Source: Rheinheimera sp. (GTDB taxonomy: Bacteria; Pseudomonadota; Gammaproteobacteria; Enterobacterales; Alteromonadaceae). From it: 36,533 nucleotides of DNA. The notes below the pieces were generated by a model. It was not told the DNA's origin. It saw nothing but the letters and a program-made list of their open reading frames with translations, and ran no database searches. The stretch lies in assembly GCA_003482455.1 (NCBI GenBank), contig DMYW01000008.1:23793-60325 (forward strand), read 5' to 3'. Of the stretch, positions 16,794 to 26,109 are shown in pieces (position 1 is the first letter of the stretch; each line of letters begins with the position of its first letter). Both the position numbers and the translations under genes were made by a program.

Positions 16794-17388
16794 CATGAGC
16801 CTCCAGCTGGACTTTCATTTTATCCAGCGCACTGTAAAAACGACTTTTGACTGTGTTGCTTGAGATCGCCAACTGTGTGGCGATTTCGTCAAAGGTAAAT
16901 TGTTGATAAAACTTAAGTTCTAACACCATGCGTTGCTCAACTGGCAAGGTCAGTAACAGTTTTTGCACCAGCAGCTGCTCCTGTAAGCCACTGTATTGCT
17001 GGCTGACGCAAGCAGCTTCATCGGCAAGCTGCTCATGCAAATCGTCGACATCATCATGTGGGCGGCGTTTGCGCAGCAGATCAATCGCGCGGTAGTTGGC
17101 GATGCCAAACAGCCAGGTTTTGAAACTGCTATCACCACGAAATTCGGCCAAGTTGCGACAGACCACCATCAAGACGTCTTGCAGCAAATCTCGCGCATCC
17201 TCGGCATCGCCAAGCAAACGCACGCCGTAATAATACAGAGCCGCTTGGTAACGACCGACCAACTGTTGCCAAGCTTGCTCGTCTCCTTGCACGGCTTTGC
17301 GGATCAGAGATTCATCACTGCGTTTAAACACGTTTCTGTCATCTACTCGGTTAGAGGTTGCGAATGTTGATTGGTCGAGGTCATGCAC
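16765..17388 (-). CDS. ECF-family RNA polymerase sigma factor
   Basis: 207 residues with both ECF regions. Region 2 (about 35-105) has LVGRYQAALYYYGVRLLGD, DARDLLQDVLMVV and FKTWLFGIANYRAIDLLRKR. Region 4 (about 140-195) has LPVEQRMVLELKFYQQFTFDEIA and ISSNTVKSRFYSAL. It directs RNA polymerase to a small regulon, probably including its own operon with the next two genes. The frame starts with GTG; the nearby ATG at 17384 is out of frame. The start is uncertain because the only purine-rich site lies inside a hairpin at 17396-17411; a GTG 19 codons downstream is an alternative. The C-terminal residues are encoded in the overlap with the anti-sigma-like gene. Confidence 0.92.
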   Translation of the reverse strand: MHDLDQSTFATSNRVDDRNVFKRSDESLIRKAVQGDEQAWQQLVGRYQAALYYYGVRLLGDAEDARDLLQDVLMVVCRNLAEFRGDSSFKTWLFGIANYRAIDLLRKRRPHDDVDDLHEQLADEAACVSQQYSGLQEQLLVQKLLLTLPVEQRMVLELKFYQQFTFDEIATQLAISSNTVKSRFYSALDKMKVQLEAHDVGQSTYFC

Positions 17389-17395
17389 AAAATAG

Positions 17396-17411
17396 TTTGC
17401 CTGTTGGCAAA
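17396..17411 (-). promoter_or_regulatory. Leader hairpin before the ECF sigma start codon
   Basis: TTTGCC-AACA-GGCAAA on the minus strand is a perfect 6-bp stem with a 4-nt loop, ending 7 nt before the GTG. It encloses the only Shine-Dalgarno-like purines (AGGC), so it could limit translation of the sigma factor. Confidence 0.4.
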
Positions 17412-17437
17412 AAAACTTAAATTTTTTTAAAACTAGC

Positions 17438-17467
17438 TAGAGATCAATTAGTTGGTTGGTATCTCTA
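17438..17467. repeat. Inverted repeat between pbpC and the ECF sigma gene
   Basis: TAGAGAT (17438-17444) and ATCTCTA (17461-17467) are perfect 7-bp arms with a 16-nt gap. They lie in the 102-nt spacer between the pbpC stop and the sigma gene. The site could be an operator for the sigma operon or a weak end signal for pbpC; there is no convincing T-run directly after it. Confidence 0.3.
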
Positions 17468-17490
17468 TTCAGCAATTCGAGCTTAGCAGC

Positions 17491-19866
17491 TTATGGGGGA
17501 CTAATCTCAGCTTGTGCCAATTCAGGCCGCAGTACATCGATAGTGCGAGTCAGTCTACTGCCATCGCTGGCGGTGAGTACCAGTTCATAACGGCCTGAAG
17601 GCGCTTGAATGGCCATGTGGTGCGGGCTGTGGGTGCGCCCCAAGTATTTACCGGCAAAATGCCAATCTAACGTTTGTTTGGGATCTCGGGTGACAGCACG
17701 GAAGATGGCCGAGCCTAGCTTGCCATCCCCTTGTAGTGGCAACATGATTTTACCAAGGCTGACCGGGCTTAAAATGGCGATGGCTTCGTGTTGGTTTTCA
17801 TCCCCTTGGCAGCCCGGCCACACCGGGGGGACTTCGCTGTAATTGGGGAAGCGAAGTTGATAAAACCAGGCCATCGCCAGCGGCAGCACCAAGCGCGTTT
17901 GTGGATGGCTTGGCATCCCGGGTACACAGCCCTGTGGCAACTGGTATTGTTCGGTTGGGTCGAGCCAGAGCTGCTGCATATAGCCGCTGCCGAGTTGCAA
18001 CTTTGCAGCTTTAGGTTTTTGCGTCAGCGCACTGTCACATTGCAAGCGTTTAGGGTAACCGTCGGCTTTACACACTTCGACGTCGTCAAGGTCATACAGC
18101 GGCGGTGTAAGCCAATTGGCCAGTGGTAACTGATGGAACAAGTCAAACAATACAGGACCAGCACTTTGCCCGCCGGTTAGCACAGGGGCTGGCGTCCCGT
18201 TGGCATTGCCAACCCAAACGCCAATGCTGTAGCGACCACTATTGCCTATCGCCCACGCGTCACGCAAGCCAAAGCTAGTGCCAGTTTTCCATGCAATGGT
18301 TTGGCTTTTGCTGTAATCGCGCCAGCTGCCTTCGGAATCAGGGCGCTCGACATCGGTTAACGCTTGTAAGGTGATGTACGCAGCACCAACACTAAATGGC
18401 AGCTGCAGTCGCGGCGCGGTTTGTCCTTGCAGTGTCTGTAGTTTCGGCACGTCAATTGAACGAATGTTCACCGCATGCGTCATGGCCGCATAGGCTTGCG
18501 TCAGCTCGAACAGCCGCGTTTCCGCGCCACCGAGGATCAATGACAATCCATAGTGATCGGCAGACTGGTTTAAGGTGGTCAGGCCGAGTTGTACCAGCGA
18601 GTCTTTAAATGGTGCAACTCCAAACCGCGCTAATTGGCGCACCGCAGGCACGTTCAATGATTCTGCCAGTGCTTGTGCCGCAGGGACTGCGCCGCGGAAT
18701 TGCAAATCAAAATTTGCCGGGCTGTAGCCGCCAAATTGTGAACGAATATCGGCTTGCAGTGCGGTCGGTAATAACAGCCCAGCATCCAGTTGGGCCGCGT
18801 ACAAAAATGGCTTTAAGATACTACCACTGGAGCGGGCACTTCGAATGATGTCCACATGCGAGCCGGCTTGACTGTCGGTAGTGACATTCCCATGGTAAGC
18901 CAGTACAGCCATCTGCTGATGGTCGACGATCAGTGCGGCCAAATTGTGCACTGATTGTTGGGCTAGGTAGCGAGAATGTCGTTGCAACAGTTGACCGGTT
19001 TGACGCTGCAATGCCCCATCTAACGTGGTATCAAACCTTTGTGTTTGTGGATACTGTTTGTGCAGCTGATTGAGTAAGTGAGGCGCATCGTGCGGCCAGC
19101 CTTTGGGGCGCTGGGGCAGGGGTTCACTCAGCGCCAGTTCTAAATCAATTGGGCTTAACAGACCTTGTGCTGCCAGTCGGGTCAGCAAGCGATTGCGTTT
19201 GGCGCGCAGCGGTTCATTACTGCGACCGGGATACAAGGCGCCAGGGTTATTCGGAAGGACCGCCAACAGCGCCGCTTCCGCCCAGCTCAGCGATGCTGGT
19301 TCTCGACCAAAATACCACCAGCTGGCGGACTGTAACCCGACAACATTGCCGCCAAATGGCGCCAGCGAGGCATACATGACCAGCAATTGAGGTTTGTCAT
19401 AATGCCATTCCAACTGCAATGCTAACCAAGCCTCACGCAATTTTTGTGAGAAGGTACGGTTAGTTTTGCCATAGGACAAGCGCGCGAGCTGCATGGTGAT
19501 GGTGCTTGCGCCACTGACCACTTGCTGTGTTGTCAGGTTGTTCCACATAGCCCTGCCAATGGCAAGCGGATTGATCCCTGGGTGGTAGAAGAAATGGCGA
19601 TCTTCAAACTGCAACAAGGCTTGCTGGTAACGGTCAGGCACCGCCGAACCTTGGTAATACATCCGCCATTGTTGGTCGGCCGCGAGTTGCACATCCAGCA
19701 GTTTTGCTTGACGGTCGTAGAGAGCTGGCGACCAAAGAGGCTGTTGCAAAGTGTCAGGCCAATCAGGCCATTGCAAGCCAATACCCACCGCAGTGAAAAA
19801 ACTCGCCAGCAGCACGCTGGCGAGTTTGAAGTGACGACGCAGCACTAAGGTTTGATTTCCAGCCAT
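17491..19866 (-). CDS. pbpC: Penicillin-binding protein 1C
   Basis: A 791-residue bifunctional peptidoglycan synthase, close to the E. coli length of about 770. In order: N-terminal membrane anchor (about 12-32); glycosyltransferase domain with the catalytic glutamate in EDRHFFYHPG (Glu88) and SGASTITMQLARL; transpeptidase domain with SILK (Ser349, Lys352), SLNVPAV and KTGTS (527-531); and the C-terminal BiPBP_C-type beta domain (about 690-791). It polymerises and may crosslink glycan strands in the periplasm. The start overlaps the end of the alpha-2-macroglobulin gene by 22 nt. This is the usual yfhM-pbpC arrangement, in which the two are thought to work in repair and defence of the envelope. 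Confidence 0.95.
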   Translation of the reverse strand: MAGNQTLVLRRHFKLASVLLASFFTAVGIGLQWPDWPDTLQQPLWSPALYDRQAKLLDVQLAADQQWRMYYQGSAVPDRYQQALLQFEDRHFFYHPGINPLAIGRAMWNNLTTQQVVSGASTITMQLARLSYGKTNRTFSQKLREAWLALQLEWHYDKPQLLVMYASLAPFGGNVVGLQSASWWYFGREPASLSWAEAALLAVLPNNPGALYPGRSNEPLRAKRNRLLTRLAAQGLLSPIDLELALSEPLPQRPKGWPHDAPHLLNQLHKQYPQTQRFDTTLDGALQRQTGQLLQRHSRYLAQQSVHNLAALIVDHQQMAVLAYHGNVTTDSQAGSHVDIIRSARSSGSILKPFLYAAQLDAGLLLPTALQADIRSQFGGYSPANFDLQFRGAVPAAQALAESLNVPAVRQLARFGVAPFKDSLVQLGLTTLNQSADHYGLSLILGGAETRLFELTQAYAAMTHAVNIRSIDVPKLQTLQGQTAPRLQLPFSVGAAYITLQALTDVERPDSEGSWRDYSKSQTIAWKTGTSFGLRDAWAIGNSGRYSIGVWVGNANGTPAPVLTGGQSAGPVLFDLFHQLPLANWLTPPLYDLDDVEVCKADGYPKRLQCDSALTQKPKAAKLQLGSGYMQQLWLDPTEQYQLPQGCVPGMPSHPQTRLVLPLAMAWFYQLRFPNYSEVPPVWPGCQGDENQHEAIAILSPVSLGKIMLPLQGDGKLGSAIFRAVTRDPKQTLDWHFAGKYLGRTHSPHHMAIQAPSGRYELVLTASDGSRLTRTIDVLRPELAQAEISPP

Positions 19867-22800
19867 ATGCCGGTGGTGCTTGCTTTCACTTCCGGTTTAT
19901 ACATGGCTTGTACCGACCAGCCTGGTAAATAAAACCGCCCTGCATAGGTCGCGTTCAGTGTCGCTTTTAACGTCAGTGTGCGGTTTTTGTTGAGCTCTGG
20001 GTACGGGAAGTCGACATAGGTGTACAAACGATCATCGCCTGAATGTTGATGAGAGACCCAACTGCTTTGCTCTTCTTGTGCCAGCATGGCGGAACGTAGT
20101 TCAAAACCTGCAGCAAACAGTTGGCTGACCGCCACTTGCGCCAATGAACTTCCCGTATCATTGTCAATCGTCACCAACGCCACGAAGTCCGTGCCTTGTT
20201 TGATATTTTGGATATCAATCGGTTGGCCAGCCAAATCAGTAAAGGTTTGGCTGATGCGCAGGCCTTGCGCGACGGGCTGCTCGGAGCCTGGTGCAGGAAT
20301 ACCTTGCCGTAACAAGCTGACATACATAGGGGTATTTCCCGTGTTGGTCACTTTGAATTTGTCTGCATTGTATTCATTGAGTTGCAAGCTGTAGCCTGGA
20401 CGACTGAGTTCAATATCTATCGGTTTATCGCTTGCCTGCACAGTGAGGCGGCGGCTTGGACCTTTGGCGCTCATCGCTCCTAGCTGCTCAGTGAGCACTT
20501 GCGACACCATCGCTTGTTCAACAGTGGCGCTGTATTGCAAGTCGGTTGCGCCGAGTAAATTTTGCGCTGTGCTTATCGCAGTCGATTGTTGGCCCAAGCC
20601 CATTTGCACCAACACTCTAAACAACGATTGCAACGTCGGATTGCCAAACATTGATTGCGCCGGTTCTGGTGTATTGATCACTGTTGCATCGGCGAGCTCG
20701 CGGGCAGCGGCTTGTTGTCCAAGCTCCAGATAGGCAAGGGCAAGGATGGTGCGTGCGACCGGTGTATCGTTGCGCGTATGAATTGCATCACGCAAACGGT
20801 TCATCGCCCCTTGATCGGCATTGTCACCTAGTGCGAGCACCCATAACCGCATGGCTTGATAGATCAGCCGTTGCGTATCACTACTATCAAATTGATTGGC
20901 CGCGGTTTTTTGCGCATTCAACCAATTGTTATACATAGGTTGTGGCATCGCATACCCTTGGCTTTTCGCTTTGACGAGGAAATATCCTGCGTACAAATCA
21001 CCCCATTCGGTGTAATAGGGGGAATCACGCCAGTAGGCAAAACGACCATCATTGAGCTGGTATCCAGCCAGATATTTCAGTTGCTGATTGATGGCTCGCG
21101 TCATTTTGTCGACTTCGGCAGTCGTAAAACTTTGATAGCGACTGGCGTACAGCAGTGGCAACACCCGCGACGTCGATTGCTCAACGCAGCCGTGCGGGTA
21201 GTCACTGAGTGAATTTAGATAAGTCACTAAATCAAAACCACGCAAACTATTAATGTTGAACCATTGTTGATTGCTGCCTGCAATCCCGAAGCTCTCGGCT
21301 TTTGGTTGCCAACTTTCACCCGGTTGCAACACTTGCGATAACAACCGTTGTTCCACGGCATTAGGCGCGCGAAGTGGCAAGTCGAGGTGTTCTTTGGAGC
21401 TCATGGCGCCATTGCTGGCTTGAATATCCAAACTGGCGAAACCGGCTTTCTCACGAGCTTTGACGCGCAGCAGCACGGTTTTTTCCCCTGCACTCGTAAA
21501 GCTAGCCGTTTGCTCGGCGATGATGGCCTCTAATTTATCATCAACCTTGATGCTGACCTTGACCTCTGTGGCGGTTTTTCCTTGCCAGAATACGGTGACT
21601 GGAACACTGAACTCATCGCCTGGGCCAACCAACCGAGGGGCTGTGGTCAAAATATCCAAATCCTGGCGGATTTTTACTTCTGCATCGGTTTGGCCAAACG
21701 CATAGCCATTGCCTGCCACGACCATGACACGAGCGGCCCCAATGTAAGGCGGTAACTGAATGTCATGTTTGGCGGTTTTGCCCGCGTCTAACGTAAAAGG
21801 TCCAAACATTTGCACTAACGGTTTGAAGCGTTGTAATCGTTTATTGTCGCGTTTGGCGATGAGTTCTGAACCGCCCACAGCCAGTAAGCGACTCAAATCG
21901 CTGGCATAAGCGCCAACAACCGAATCAAACAAGTCCCACGTTTGCACACCCAAAGCTTCACGTCGGAAGAAGGTGTCATGCGGTACAGGTGTTTTGAACG
22001 CCGTGATGCCAAGTAATCCTTCGTCGACCAAGGCCAGCGTATAGGTCATCGCTTGGCCCTGCTGTTCCTGCACTTCGATGGTAAATTTGCTTTCTGGTTT
22101 CACTTCACTGGGTAACGTCAATTGCGGGTGCAATTCAGATTGTGGGTCTTTGACGGCCAGATTGACTAAACCATAACTGCGCAGCGGCATATCTGATGGG
22201 CGCTTGGTATGAGGCAGGATCTGACTGATGTGCGCATAGACGTTTGGCACCATGCGTTTATCCAACGGCACATCGATGACGTTTTGGGTGGCGCTTAAGC
22301 TGTACCAACGTTTTTCTAGCACCTGGCTACCACTCTCTAGCGTTAACAAAACTTGGCGAGCGGTGCCGCCAGGTACGTTAATATGCGCTGTGTCGCCAAC
22401 CACATAGTCTTCTTTATCGGCGGTGATCCCTAAACGGGTTGAACTATCGCGGCCTTGTTTTTCATCCCAGCCCCAGCCGATGTAAAATACTTGGCTTGAG
22501 CAGTGGGCGTCATCGGCGCTGTTGTCACAGGCGATCAAACGATAGCGGCCGTGTTCATAGTCATCCGCTTTAATCGGGATATCGGCAAAGCCGCTTTGAT
22601 CCGTGGTGACTGTAAAATTACTGACCTCTTTGGCGTCATAATCGCTGGCGTAGTTGTAGTCATTTTCTTCTTCGTCCCACCACCAACTCCAGCGCAGTTT
22701 CACCAGTTTAATAGCGACGTCACGATTGGTTAGCTTAGTGCCCGACGTGTCGACCATTACAGCTCTGACATTCATCGCTTGATGATCAGGCAACGGCGAA

Positions 22801-25391
22801 TTTTTGAACTCTTTGGGTAAGGCTAGACCCACATAACGATCAAATGGGTAAAACGGCACTTCTTTAAACTGGGTACTGAACTGGCCGCTCGGTTCAAACA
22901 CGCGCATGATAAATAACGCTTTTAGCACACCAGGCGCCGTGGCGTTCAGTTCGGGAGTAATTTCAAACTGAGCATCACCTAATGGCCCGAGTTGGCCTTG
23001 CCAAACCATGGCTTTCTGTGGGTTGAATGCTCGCGTCGCATCATCAAACACATAGGCTTGCAGTCCATCAAACTCGGTAGCTCCAGCTTTAAGTTTCATT
23101 TCGACATCGGCTTTTAGGCCTTCTGCACTGGCGCCACTGAGCCAATTGGATACCAATTCGGCTGCGGCCGTCTGTTTACTGAAGGTTTGCGGTAACGTCA
23201 GATCGATTTTCAAGCGGTTGGGTAGAATATTCTCGACTTTCAGCACAGTATCAAAGTAGTTGTCGGCAACTTTGGCGATTGCCGTGTAATTCCCAGTAGG
23301 GCCTTCAGCTGAGGTAGCAAGGTCAAACCGATAGAAGCCAGCTCCCACTGGGCGTGCGGTCAAACTCGAGATTTTTTGGCCTTGCGGTGAGAAGAAATCC
23401 AAGGTCACAGGGAAATCGGCTGGTAATTGCTGCGCTTTGTCTTGCAGAATTAAATTCAGATAAATGGTATCGCCCGGACGCCATACATTGCGCTCGCCAT
23501 ATAAAAAGGCTTTGATGCCGCCTTTGCTACTACTACCACCCGTATCAAATTGGTTGGTCGGCAGCGCCTCATTCTCATTCACTTTTAGATAGCCAGTGTC
23601 GCCATCTTTGTCGGCTTTGATGAAATAGCTTTCGCCTTCCGGCTTGACGCTCACCATACCTTGGTTGTCGGTTTCTGCCTGAGCAATAACCTGTTGTTGG
23701 TAGTTGTAAGCCGTTATTTTTACACCGGCTAATGGCAAACCATTGTCCAGCGAGGTGCTAAACACGTGCAGTTGACCGTCTTTGCCTTGTTTGGCAATCA
23801 GCCCGATATTCGAGGCGATAAAGGTTTTATTGCTGCCACGAGATGAAGAGAAGAAGCTGCTGTGGCATGGATTGTCGCGTTGTTCCCAGTCATAGTCGCC
23901 ACGACTTTGATAGAACTGCCACAGACGTTCTGGGATCTCATTTTCTCGATATGAACCTTCATAATTTAAACGCGTCAGCGGCACCAAAGGTTGGCTTTCT
24001 AATTTGGTTTCACATGGATACATGCTGTGCTGAGGCTGCAACACAGCGTCTAGACGAAAAATACTGCCGCGATATTTGCCAACCAGTTCTGTCACATCAA
24101 GCTGGTAAACCGCTGTTTCATCTCGCTTGGCATCTTTTAATTCAAACGTACGCTGCGCTATGTAACGACCAACATCTTCTGTGTAATACGATGAAAAGTT
24201 GCCATCGGCACGTTGCAAAAACTGCGGGATATTGTCAGGGAAAATTTGGAAAACACGTAGTTCTAAGGCGTTGACATTGGTCGCTTGGACAGGGATCAGC
24301 AATCGCTCAGCATTAGGCATGATCTGACCGTTACCAATGAATTGCACGGACGGCAACATGGAGCTGACTTGCAATTCATGTTGATACGCCGCGCCGAGCT
24401 CGTCGCCATCGGCAGATTTTAAGGTTGAGGCAATCCACAGGCTGACTTTGCCACTGAGTTTAGTGTCAGGGAATACCTCCAACTCGTTGCCATTGATCCG
24501 AGCCCGAGCTTTTTTATCATTCAGTTTGACTAAGCCGTCTAAATCTTGGCTGGCGATCGGTTGGCTAAACCGCACTTCAAAGCGTTGGCCGTCTTTGTCA
24601 TTAAAGGTGGCCGATAAAACGGACATGCTATCGACTTGCGGCAATTGCAGTACGCGTTCTGCCGCGAATTCTTGTTCAGTCAGTTGATGTTTCCAGCGCA
24701 AACGGAAGCTACCCGGACCTTTGGTTAAACCAATTACGGTCACATTCCACAGCCGCGGCGACACTTGGCCGTAATAAAAGCTGGCATCTTTGGCACTGCT
24801 TTGGTCGAGCACCAACAATTGTTTTAGGGCGTCTTCGGTTAAAACGTCATCTGAGCTCACTTCCATGCTGTAGCTCACGGCGTTATCTTCAACATTAAAG
24901 CCGATTTCTTTTATCGACAGGCGTTGTTGCAAGACATTCACCACCGAATCGAAATTTTCTGCATTGTTGACATAACCAAGGTCAGTCAACGCTTTGCCAA
25001 GCAGTTTTAATTCAATACGTTGCCCTGAAGTCAGTGACTTGATCGGGATCAGTTGAATGGTTTTTTGATCAAGCCAGACCGTCGAAAACAAACCCGCAGG
25101 TGACGTTTGCACTACAGCGTCCGCAGATTTCCCGACCGAACTCAATGAGACCATCTCTTGGCTAAAACGATAATTTAGCGTGGCTTGTGCAGGAATTTCG
25201 CCTCGCGGAAACTCCAATAAAATCGTTCGTAGATTCAACGCTGTAGGTGCAGTTGCGGCGGCACTTTGCGTTGAAGTTGCGCTGCTGGACTCGGTTTTCG
25301 TGGCACTTGATGGGGACGGTTTCAACAGGTAGTAGGCAGAACCCGCCGCAATGACCACAGCTGCGGCGATAGCTGTAATTCGCTTATTCAT
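19845..25391 (-). CDS. yfhM: Bacterial alpha-2-macroglobulin (YfhM-like)
   Basis: An 1848-residue periplasmic protease trap, longer than E. coli YfhM (about 1650). It carries the thioester motif CVEQ at Cys1402-Gln1405 inside YPHGCVEQSTSRVLPL, the surrounding alpha-alpha toroid (YLAGYQLNDGRFAYW), and upstream macroglobulin domains including the GGIKAFLYGERNVWRPGDTIYLNL segment. The thioester covalently captures proteases that cut the bait region. E. coli YfhM is a lipoprotein; here residues 5-24 form an uncleaved-looking hydrophobic anchor followed by a Ser/Thr/Ala-rich linker, with no lipobox cysteine. AAGGA lies 8 nt before the ATG. It is co-transcribed with pbpC. Confidence 0.94.
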   Translation of the reverse strand: MNKRITAIAAAVVIAAGSAYYLLKPSPSSATKTESSSATSTQSAAATAPTALNLRTILLEFPRGEIPAQATLNYRFSQEMVSLSSVGKSADAVVQTSPAGLFSTVWLDQKTIQLIPIKSLTSGQRIELKLLGKALTDLGYVNNAENFDSVVNVLQQRLSIKEIGFNVEDNAVSYSMEVSSDDVLTEDALKQLLVLDQSSAKDASFYYGQVSPRLWNVTVIGLTKGPGSFRLRWKHQLTEQEFAAERVLQLPQVDSMSVLSATFNDKDGQRFEVRFSQPIASQDLDGLVKLNDKKARARINGNELEVFPDTKLSGKVSLWIASTLKSADGDELGAAYQHELQVSSMLPSVQFIGNGQIMPNAERLLIPVQATNVNALELRVFQIFPDNIPQFLQRADGNFSSYYTEDVGRYIAQRTFELKDAKRDETAVYQLDVTELVGKYRGSIFRLDAVLQPQHSMYPCETKLESQPLVPLTRLNYEGSYRENEIPERLWQFYQSRGDYDWEQRDNPCHSSFFSSSRGSNKTFIASNIGLIAKQGKDGQLHVFSTSLDNGLPLAGVKITAYNYQQQVIAQAETDNQGMVSVKPEGESYFIKADKDGDTGYLKVNENEALPTNQFDTGGSSSKGGIKAFLYGERNVWRPGDTIYLNLILQDKAQQLPADFPVTLDFFSPQGQKISSLTARPVGAGFYRFDLATSAEGPTGNYTAIAKVADNYFDTVLKVENILPNRLKIDLTLPQTFSKQTAAAELVSNWLSGASAEGLKADVEMKLKAGATEFDGLQAYVFDDATRAFNPQKAMVWQGQLGPLGDAQFEITPELNATAPGVLKALFIMRVFEPSGQFSTQFKEVPFYPFDRYVGLALPKEFKNSPLPDHQAMNVRAVMVDTSGTKLTNRDVAIKLVKLRWSWWWDEEENDYNYASDYDAKEVSNFTVTTDQSGFADIPIKADDYEHGRYRLIACDNSADDAHCSSQVFYIGWGWDEKQGRDSSTRLGITADKEDYVVGDTAHINVPGGTARQVLLTLESGSQVLEKRWYSLSATQNVIDVPLDKRMVPNVYAHISQILPHTKRPSDMPLRSYGLVNLAVKDPQSELHPQLTLPSEVKPESKFTIEVQEQQGQAMTYTLALVDEGLLGITAFKTPVPHDTFFRREALGVQTWDLFDSVVGAYASDLSRLLAVGGSELIAKRDNKRLQRFKPLVQMFGPFTLDAGKTAKHDIQLPPYIGAARVMVVAGNGYAFGQTDAEVKIRQDLDILTTAPRLVGPGDEFSVPVTVFWQGKTATEVKVSIKVDDKLEAIIAEQTASFTSAGEKTVLLRVKAREKAGFASLDIQASNGAMSSKEHLDLPLRAPNAVEQRLLSQVLQPGESWQPKAESFGIAGSNQQWFNINSLRGFDLVTYLNSLSDYPHGCVEQSTSRVLPLLYASRYQSFTTAEVDKMTRAINQQLKYLAGYQLNDGRFAYWRDSPYYTEWGDLYAGYFLVKAKSQGYAMPQPMYNNWLNAQKTAANQFDSSDTQRLIYQAMRLWVLALGDNADQGAMNRLRDAIHTRNDTPVARTILALAYLELGQQAAARELADATVINTPEPAQSMFGNPTLQSLFRVLVQMGLGQQSTAISTAQNLLGATDLQYSATVEQAMVSQVLTEQLGAMSAKGPSRRLTVQASDKPIDIELSRPGYSLQLNEYNADKFKVTNTGNTPMYVSLLRQGIPAPGSEQPVAQGLRISQTFTDLAGQPIDIQNIKQGTDFVALVTIDNDTGSSLAQVAVSQLFAAGFELRSAMLAQEEQSSWVSHQHSGDDRLYTYVDFPYPELNKNRTLTLKATLNATYAGRFYLPGWSVQAMYKPEVKASTTGIWLEIKP

Positions 25392-25518
25392 GGTAGCGAT
25401 CCTTTGCTTTGCATGGAGGAGTGTGCGTTATGGATCGTTGGGGGGACAGGATTCAAAGATCGAATTCCGTGGCAGTGACGTAGTAGCCATAACGTTACCT
25501 CTTAGAGTATCAGAAGAT
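25392..25518. promoter_or_regulatory. Divergent promoter region of yfhM and the DUF3833 gene
   Basis: This 127-nt spacer must hold the promoters for both genes. It contains an 8-bp inverted repeat, CGTTATGG (25426-25433) and CCATAACG (25487-25494), separated by 53 nt. The arms could be two halves of a looped operator or two copies of one site in opposite orientation. No strong sigma-70 hexamer pair stands out. Confidence 0.35.
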
Positions 25519-26109
25519 ATGAACAAAGTGTTAGCAACTGGCTTTTTGGCCGTGTTTTTTCTCAGTGCTTGTAGTCAATCGATCCAGGACTATCAACACA
25601 ACACGCCGGCGCTTGATTTGCATCGGTTTTTCCAAGGACAAGCGCAAGCGTTTGGCATGATGCAAGACTGGCAAGGCAAGCAAAACTTACATTTTACCGC
25701 GCGTTTATGTGGCCAGTGGCAAGGAGCGCGGGGCGATTTGTATGAAATCTTTCAATTTAGTGACGGTCGTACCGACAAGCGGCATTGGCAATTGACTACC
25801 AACGGAGCGCAAGTTATTGGCACTGCAGGAGATGTGGTGGGTGAAGCAAACGGCACAGTCGCTGGCAACAGCATGCAGTTTGATTATGTGCTGCGGATCG
25901 CCACCACTGACGGCCCAGTTGATGTTACCGTACGCGATTGGATGTATTTAGTATCGCCCAGCCAGCTGATCAACAAGTCTACCTTGCACAAATATGGGCT
26001 GCAGGTCGGGGAATTGACGCTGGCGATCCAACAGTTAGATGCCAGCGCCTCCTGTGCGGAGTTTATTGCAGAGTTTGCGCGGACTCAGGTAAGTCCACCA
26101 ACGCCGTAA
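25519..26109 (+). CDS. DUF3833-family lipoprotein
   Basis: 196 residues starting MNKVLATGFLAVFFLSACS; the lipobox LSAC places the lipidated cysteine at residue 18. The rest matches the DUF3833 pattern: LHRFFQGQAQAFGMMQDWQG, GQWQGARGDLYEIFQFSDG, RHWQL, GTAGDVVGEANG, GNSMQFDYVL, RDWMYLV and HKYGLQVGELTLAI. These are lipocalin-like outer-membrane-associated proteins of unknown role. The open frame extends back to 25351 inside yfhM on the other strand; the ATG at 25519 is chosen because it gives the lipoprotein signal. Its 3' end overlaps the HD-GYP gene on the opposite strand by 47 nt. Confidence 0.85.
   Translation: MNKVLATGFLAVFFLSACSQSIQDYQHNTPALDLHRFFQGQAQAFGMMQDWQGKQNLHFTARLCGQWQGARGDLYEIFQFSDGRTDKRHWQLTTNGAQVIGTAGDVVGEANGTVAGNSMQFDYVLRIATTDGPVDVTVRDWMYLVSPSQLINKSTLHKYGLQVGELTLAIQQLDASASCAEFIAEFARTQVSPPTP

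Noticed and set aside
25351..25518. N-terminal extension of the DUF3833 protein
   Set aside because: It overlaps the yfhM start on the other strand and hides an obvious lipoprotein signal beginning at 25519.
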